Source of the DNA: Acinetobacter lactucae
Lineage (GTDB): Bacteria > Pseudomonadota > Gammaproteobacteria > Pseudomonadales > Moraxellaceae
NCBI RefSeq assembly: GCF_001605885.1
Contig: NZ_LRPE01000013.1
Coordinates: forward strand, 1 to 64,000
Length of the DNA stretch: 64,000 nucleotides
Direction: 5' to 3'
The stretch's first letter is position 1; the number at the start of each line of letters is the position of its first letter. The notes below the pieces were generated by a model. That model saw only the letters and a list, made by a program, of their open reading frames with translations, did not search any database and was not told the origin of the DNA. The position numbers and the translations under genes are program-made. This document shows, one piece after another, positions 59,554 through 64,000 of this stretch.

Positions 59554-60378
59554 TTACGATTGTTCCTGAATCGTCAACATAATTTGGTTAAATGCTTGCG
59601 GTTGGTCGACATAACTTAAATGTCCTGCATCTTCTATGATGAAGCGCTGTTCCAACTGCAATTCCTGAGCAAGCTCTTGTATACCTAACGCAGGAGTGAT
59701 TTGATCTTGCTGCCCTGCAATCACTGTGCACGGAACTTTTAAATGGGTTAAATAATTACGTATTTCGTCATATGCGAGTAAGTACGATGCATGGGTAAAA
59801 CCCTGTAGAGTCAACTGTTGCATCACCTCTGAAACTAAAGCTAAGGCTTGTGGCTCTTGTTTATAAATCAAATGAGGTCCACGACTTTCGGCCATTCCTT
59901 TAGCACCAAGTTCTTTCAACATTTTTGGTCTTTTTTCAAAAACCTGAATTTGTGTTTGCTCATCGTGGCGTTGGTAGCCTTGAGCTAAGTTAGCGATAAC
60001 TAAATGTTCCACTCGCTCTGGGTAAAGTGCAGCAAATGCACTCGCCTGTAAGGCACCTAATGAGTGTCCAACCACAATGGCTTTTTCAATTTTTAAAACA
60101 TCGAACAACGCAGCCAAGCGCTTTGCGTAGTCGGTCGCATTTGGCTGATCAGTTAAAAGTTCATCTGATTTGCCATAGCCTGGTGCGTCCCAGGCAATGA
60201 CATGAAAATGATGAGACAACACTTCAAGTTGGTTTACCCATGAAGCAGAACCTGAACTAATGCCATGCAACAGCACAAGGTACTCGCCCTGACCGGCTTC
60301 CCGATAAGCTTGTTGCTGACCTTGAACAGTCACGGTTTTCACCGGAAATTCTGCTAACTTTTCAATGAGTGTCATCAT
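59554..60378 (-). CDS. Alpha/beta hydrolase, probably meta-cleavage product hydrolase
   Basis: A hydrolase of about 274 residues with HGISSGSASW (oxyanion), GHSLGALQA (nucleophile Ser), AGQQDQI (Asp) and EDAGHLSYV (His), close in layout to the 2-hydroxy-6-oxo-hexadienoate hydrolases that follow extradiol cleavage. Start ATG 60378 or 60375: AAGGA lies 11 bases away, longer than ideal. A TTG at 60414, directly after the cupin stop, is less likely. In the operon it follows the cupin. Confidence 0.78.
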   Translation of the reverse strand: MMTLIEKLAEFPVKTVTVQGQQQAYREAGQGEYLVLLHGISSGSASWVNQLEVLSHHFHVIAWDAPGYGKSDELLTDQPNATDYAKRLAALFDVLKIEKAIVVGHSLGALQASAFAALYPERVEHLVIANLAQGYQRHDEQTQIQVFEKRPKMLKELGAKGMAESRGPHLIYKQEPQALALVSEVMQQLTLQGFTHASYLLAYDEIRNYLTHLKVPCTVIAGQQDQITPALGIQELAQELQLEQRFIIEDAGHLSYVDQPQAFNQIMLTIQEQS

Positions 60379-60414
60379 TTTCAATTCTTTCCTTTCATTC
60401 ACTTCATCAAACAA

Positions 60415-60936
60415 TTAACGTTTGATTTGAGACAATGGATGCTCTGGTGGATAGTTCGGAATGGTTGGTTTACCTGTTCCCAACATCACACACATCAAGG
60501 CATCTTCTTGACCTGGGTTAAATAAACCGCGGTAAATTCCCGGTGGAATTGAAATCAGGTCACGCTCTTTTAAACGGGTCTCAAATTTTTCGCCATTGTG
60601 TTCAATGAACAAATCAATTTCGCCGCGGAGCATAAAGAACACTTCTTCAACATCGTGGTGAATGTGCAAAGGACCTTCACACTGTGGTGGCAGAACCATC
60701 GTTGAAAATGTGAAGTTTTCTGCTGGCACGGTGTTACCGTCATTTGCAACGCCTGTTGCACCCGTACCCATGTAACGCATTTGTGCACGGCGATATTTAG
60801 GGTCGTAATCTGCTTGGAACTTCAAAGCATCAAAGTCATATTTACGTGTCTCAAAGCGAGCAATACGCGTGTTTAACCACTCTTCTAAAGAAGCACCCTC
60901 TGGTTGTGCCCACGATTCGAATTGTTGTGTAGTCAT
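60415..60936 (-). CDS. Cupin-domain protein
   Basis: A 173-residue protein with one cupin barrel in its C-terminal two-thirds. Motif 1 is HIHHDVEEVFFMLRGE (two His and Glu). In motif 2, PPGIYRGLFN, the usual His is replaced by Arg. With only three metal ligands of the normal four the protein may bind metal differently or act as a non-enzymatic or isomerase-type cupin. The first 60 residues are polar and helical. It is part of the aromatic operon. Confidence 0.75.
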   Translation of the reverse strand: MTTQQFESWAQPEGASLEEWLNTRIARFETRKYDFDALKFQADYDPKYRRAQMRYMGTGATGVANDGNTVPAENFTFSTMVLPPQCEGPLHIHHDVEEVFFMLRGEIDLFIEHNGEKFETRLKERDLISIPPGIYRGLFNPGQEDALMCVMLGTGKPTIPNYPPEHPLSQIKR

Positions 60937-60959
60937 TTTTTAAACTCCTATACAGTGAA

Positions 60960-62183
60960 TTAATAACGTTTTAAAAGAGGAACCAAGAACAACGACCCAA
61001 TGACAGCGACAGCAGCCAAGAAGGTAATTCCTAAATTAAAACTATGTGTTTGCATCACGATGTAACCGATAAGAACAGGCGCAATTGCACTTGCAAAATT
61101 ACCTAAACCGTTAAATATTCCACCCGCAGTCGCCCCTACATTTGAGGTCGTTACTCTTGCAAGCAGAGCAAATACAGCTGCTACTCCAAAACCCCACGCC
61201 ATAGCACTTAAAGACATGGCAGCAATAATCAATAATGGCTCGGTCATAATGACCATCACATACATGAAGATGCCCGCGAGTAATAAACCGCTAAATACTT
61301 GAATTGCACGGCGGCCTAACTTGTCAGATAAAAACGCACCGATAATTTCGCCAATTAACATGGCAATGAATGGAAAGCTTGAATACATCCCAAACTCTTT
61401 GAGATTGAATCCTTTGTCTTGCATTAAGTAAGAAGGAACCCAGCTATTTAAGCCCCACAAATACGTCATCAATGCAATGTTGAACAGACAAACCAACCAG
61501 AATGCTCTATTGCTCAAAAGTATCTTGGTATTGGCAATGTGACCTTTGAAATTGGTACGTTTACTCTCACCCTCAATTTCGACAGTTTTCTTGAGCTGCA
61601 AGTTACGCAGACCAAAAACAATGCTAAAAATCGCAATCAGGGTTAGCGCAGCCATCACAAAAAAAGTGGTGTGCCAGTCATGGTGAGCTAAAACATTTGC
61701 AGTGATCGGGAAACCAAGGAATGCACCTATTGGCGTTCCAAGTAAGAACATGGTAGAAGCGCGTGCCTGCTGACGGTCTGTGTAAGTCTGCTTAACAATG
61801 GTGTATGCCAAGGCAAATAAAGGACCTTCTGCTAAACCAAGCAGTACACGTAAAACCAACATGCCTGAATAACTAGTGGTGAACCCCATGCAAAACATGA
61901 GTATTCCCCACGATGTTACGCTCCAGAACAGCATTTTCTTTGGGTTAAAAATGTCACCTAAAAAGCTTAGAAAGACCGATGAAAAACCATAAGCAAGTAA
62001 GAAACTTGTCATGAGCCATCCAAGCTTGGCCTTATCTTCAGCAATTCCCATTGCACTTTGAAAATGAGGATCTGAAAATAAAACCGCAATACTAATCTTG
62101 TCGAAAAATGCCAGTACCACACACACCATAAGGACAAAAGCAGGTACCCAATGCTTCAATCCACTTTTTTCTTCATTACTCAT
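60960..62183 (-). CDS. MFS transporter (anion:cation symporter type)
   Basis: A 12-helix inner-membrane carrier of 407 residues: first helix FVLMVCVVLAFFDKISIAVLF, then LGDIFNPKKMLFW and GLAEGPLFALAYTIVKQTY in the fourth helix. It belongs to the group that takes up aromatic acids and sugar acids (ACS). It probably imports the compound degraded by the operon, with the porin at its end acting in the outer membrane. Confidence 0.83.
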   Translation of the reverse strand: MSNEEKSGLKHWVPAFVLMVCVVLAFFDKISIAVLFSDPHFQSAMGIAEDKAKLGWLMTSFLLAYGFSSVFLSFLGDIFNPKKMLFWSVTSWGILMFCMGFTTSYSGMLVLRVLLGLAEGPLFALAYTIVKQTYTDRQQARASTMFLLGTPIGAFLGFPITANVLAHHDWHTTFFVMAALTLIAIFSIVFGLRNLQLKKTVEIEGESKRTNFKGHIANTKILLSNRAFWLVCLFNIALMTYLWGLNSWVPSYLMQDKGFNLKEFGMYSSFPFIAMLIGEIIGAFLSDKLGRRAIQVFSGLLLAGIFMYVMVIMTEPLLIIAAMSLSAMAWGFGVAAVFALLARVTTSNVGATAGGIFNGLGNFASAIAPVLIGYIVMQTHSFNLGITFLAAVAVIGSLFLVPLLKRY

Positions 62184-62225
62184 GTGTCATTCCTTCGATT
62201 TGGTAATGAGAACCAGATTTAATGT

Positions 62226-63437
62226 TTACGGTTTTAACTTCATGACATTAAATTCAGCATCTGCTAATAGTTTTGGATCTAAAACGGTGTTGGCTTGCAT
62301 CCAACGTTTCGCCAGTTTGATCAGTTTAGAATCATTAATGGCAATCATGTTGAGCAAACGATTTTCATGGTCCAGATATAAATAGCTCACCTGATCTTCA
62401 CCACCTTGGCGAATCACCACTTCTTTGGTTTTTTCAGGCTGATACGTCCCTAAAATCTGGATATTGAAGTGATATTGATCAGACCAAAGCCATGGAATAT
62501 CAGTATATTCAGTTTCAATTCCGAGCATTGATTTTGCTGCGGCAATCGCCTGATTTTGCGCATTTGCCCAAGACTGAATGCAATACCCCAAACCCGGATG
62601 AATCGCGACATCGCCTGCGGCATAAATGTTTTGATCTGAGGTTTGCCCAAAACAATTCACCACAATGCCATCTTTCACATCGAGACCAGCGTGTACACCT
62701 AACTCTTTGGCAATCTCGGCGCCTGCACCTACCACAACACAGTCAAATAACTGGCTATTTTGAGGATGGTTCACCACTTCAACTTTTTGATTAGGCGCTT
62801 CAACCAAATGAAGGCTCTTACTGTCTAAGTGAATTTTTGTGCCTTGGATCTCATGCATATTTTTTAAAAATGCAGAAACTTCCGGACTCACACTTCTTGC
62901 ACATAAACGGTCGCCATACTCAAAAATATGAACATCTTTACCTTGCTTACGTGCAGTTGCAGCAATTTCTAAACCAATCCAGCCACCGCCAATCACAGCG
63001 ACATTTTTTGCATTCTTTAAAATTTCAGCTAAACGTTCACAGTCATGCACATTGCGTAAGGTCATAACATTTGGAATAAACTGCCATGTATTAACCGGTA
63101 CACGTGCACGGCTTCCGGTTGCAATCAGCAATTTGTCATATGGCAAAATCTGGCCACTTTCTAAATGAACCTGTTTTTGCTCACGGTCGACTTTTGTTGC
63201 AATTTCCGGTTTATGCCATTGAACGTTGAACTCTTGAACCTGTTCAGGAGAGAACAGATTCAAACTTTCATAAGTTGCTTCTTTTGAAAGCACTTGCTTA
63301 GACAATGGTGGACGCTCATAAAACACTTGATCTTCATTTGAAACCACGTGAATTTCGCCCACATACCCATTTTGACGTAAGGTACTTACTGCCCAACCCG
63401 CTGCCTGTCCGGCACCTACAATTACGATCTTTTCCAT
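62226..63437 (-). CDS. Ferredoxin-NAD(P) reductase of a ring-hydroxylating oxygenase
   Basis: A 403-residue FAD protein. Sites: FAD motif VIVGAGQAAGWAV (start), the family ERPPLSKQVL near 45, NAD motif VAVIGGGWIGLEIA near 150 and the FAD-binding IYAAGDVA near 275. This is the BphA4/HcaD-type reductase that passes electrons from NADH to a Rieske ferredoxin. ATG 63437 has AAGGA 8 bases upstream; the ATG at 63443 has it only 2 bases away. Neither ferredoxin nor oxygenase genes are in the window. Confidence 0.85.
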   Translation of the reverse strand: MEKIVIVGAGQAAGWAVSTLRQNGYVGEIHVVSNEDQVFYERPPLSKQVLSKEATYESLNLFSPEQVQEFNVQWHKPEIATKVDREQKQVHLESGQILPYDKLLIATGSRARVPVNTWQFIPNVMTLRNVHDCERLAEILKNAKNVAVIGGGWIGLEIAATARKQGKDVHIFEYGDRLCARSVSPEVSAFLKNMHEIQGTKIHLDSKSLHLVEAPNQKVEVVNHPQNSQLFDCVVVGAGAEIAKELGVHAGLDVKDGIVVNCFGQTSDQNIYAAGDVAIHPGLGYCIQSWANAQNQAIAAAKSMLGIETEYTDIPWLWSDQYHFNIQILGTYQPEKTKEVVIRQGGEDQVSYLYLDHENRLLNMIAINDSKLIKLAKRWMQANTVLDPKLLADAEFNVMKLKP

Positions 63438-63465
63438 AGCCATCTTCCTTGTAAAGCAATGCCTG

Positions 63466-64000
63466 TTAAACAGGCTTCACCTGACGGCGAGTTGTGTCAT
63501 CAAGACCACCTTCAATCGCCCATTCGGTGAAAAGCTCTAGACGATGTTCTTCTACACGTGGCTGCCATTCTTCTGTCAAATAATCATCGTTGGTGTAATA
63601 TTCAAATGCACCACCCAATGGTGAGTTGACGTACCAGAAATAAGCAGAAGAAATTGGATGACGTCCCGGTCCAATAAAGGTTGACCACTCCGAACGATTC
63701 ATATTTAAACCGCCCCCAATCACCTCATGAATATCACGTACTACAAACGCAACGTGATTTAAGCCAGCAGGTTTATTTGGAACACTGAGTAAGAATAAAT
63801 CATGGTGATAACCTTCACCGCGGCAGCGTAAGAATGCACCACGATTTTTGTAGGCATCAGATAAATGAAAGCCTACTTTTTCAATATAGAAGTTTTCAGT
63901 TGTTGCCAAATCCGGTGTGAAGAACACCACATGTCCAATGGCAACAGGTTGGCCTTTTTCATAGACAGGACTTGCTGCATTCACACGTTGAATGTTGCCG
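63466..64000 (-). CDS. Extradiol ring-cleavage dioxygenase (VOC), partial
   Basis: The C-terminal part of a type I extradiol dioxygenase; the reading frame runs open to the window edge, so the N-terminal domain is cut off. All three iron ligands are visible: His in AIGHVVFF, His in GLNHVAFV and Glu in FEYYTND. Such enzymes cleave catechols next to the ring hydroxyls. It precedes the ferredoxin reductase gene by about 28 bases. A GTG at 63984 exists but is internal, because the frame is open upstream and VOC extradiol enzymes have two domains (about 290-300 residues). Confidence 0.85.
   Translation of the reverse strand, partial: GNIQRVNAASPVYEKGQPVAIGHVVFFTPDLATTENFYIEKVGFHLSDAYKNRGAFLRCRGEGYHHDLFLLSVPNKPAGLNHVAFVVRDIHEVIGGGLNMNRSEWSTFIGPGRHPISSAYFWYVNSPLGGAFEYYTNDDYLTEEWQPRVEEHRLELFTEWAIEGGLDDTTRRQVKPV

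Noticed and set aside
63984..64000. GTG at 63984 as the true start of the extradiol dioxygenase
   Set aside because: The frame stays open to the window edge and the known enzymes have an N-terminal domain, so the gene is cut by the window.

Overview
The window is a piece of an Acinetobacter chromosome, most likely from the A. calcoaceticus-baumannii group. The evidence is the rubA-rubB-estB-oxyR order followed by ppk, a 381-residue secreted mutarotase of the Acinetobacter calcoaceticus type, Acinetobacter-style Wzi and MetH proteins, and the AT-rich base composition. I saw no rRNA, tRNA, insertion sequence, integrase or CRISPR array. Almost every gene is intact; only the last one, at the right edge, is cut by the window. 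All family calls were made by reading motifs, not by database search.

From 1 to about 31 kb the content is mostly core: a citrate-type transporter, sulfate activation (cysDN) with a small overlapping leader ORF, a Wzi-type outer-membrane capsule protein, lysS, the alkane electron-transfer and peroxide-sensing operon (rubA, rubB, estB, oxyR), a SPOR protein, ppk, mtgA, a rhomboid protease, the ybbAP/tesA set, a beta-carbonic anhydrase, a lipase, a TonB-dependent receptor with a probable Fur box, nfuA and a second rhomboid. At 28.8-31.5 kb an arylsulfatase overlaps its own formylglycine-generating enzyme, and both carry lipoprotein signal peptides.

From 31.5 to 41 kb come a 54-residue lipoprotein, a gene-free stretch that can fold into a three-stem RNA, a 515-residue protein of unknown function, dsdA, a Pit phosphate transporter preceded by a good PHO box, and metH.

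From 41 to 53.4 kb lie accessory metabolic and transport genes. A split transketolase, an anion-type MFS carrier and an SDR form one operon opposite a LysR regulator. The secreted mutarotase follows, then an Fsr-like exporter divergent from an AraC regulator with a long inverted repeat between them, a glutaminase-STAS protein, peptide deformylase and an MHS-family symporter.

From 53.4 kb to the right edge ten minus-strand genes form a catabolic operon. In transcription order they are an extradiol (VOC) dioxygenase, a ferredoxin reductase, an MFS carrier, a cupin, an alpha/beta hydrolase, an SDR that lacks the YxxxK pair, an aspartate-dehydrogenase-like protein, an aldehyde dehydrogenase, a TPP enzyme and an outer-membrane channel. 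Together they suggest uptake, ring dihydroxylation, meta cleavage, hydrolysis and decarboxylation of an unknown aromatic compound. The oxygenase itself would lie to the right of the window.
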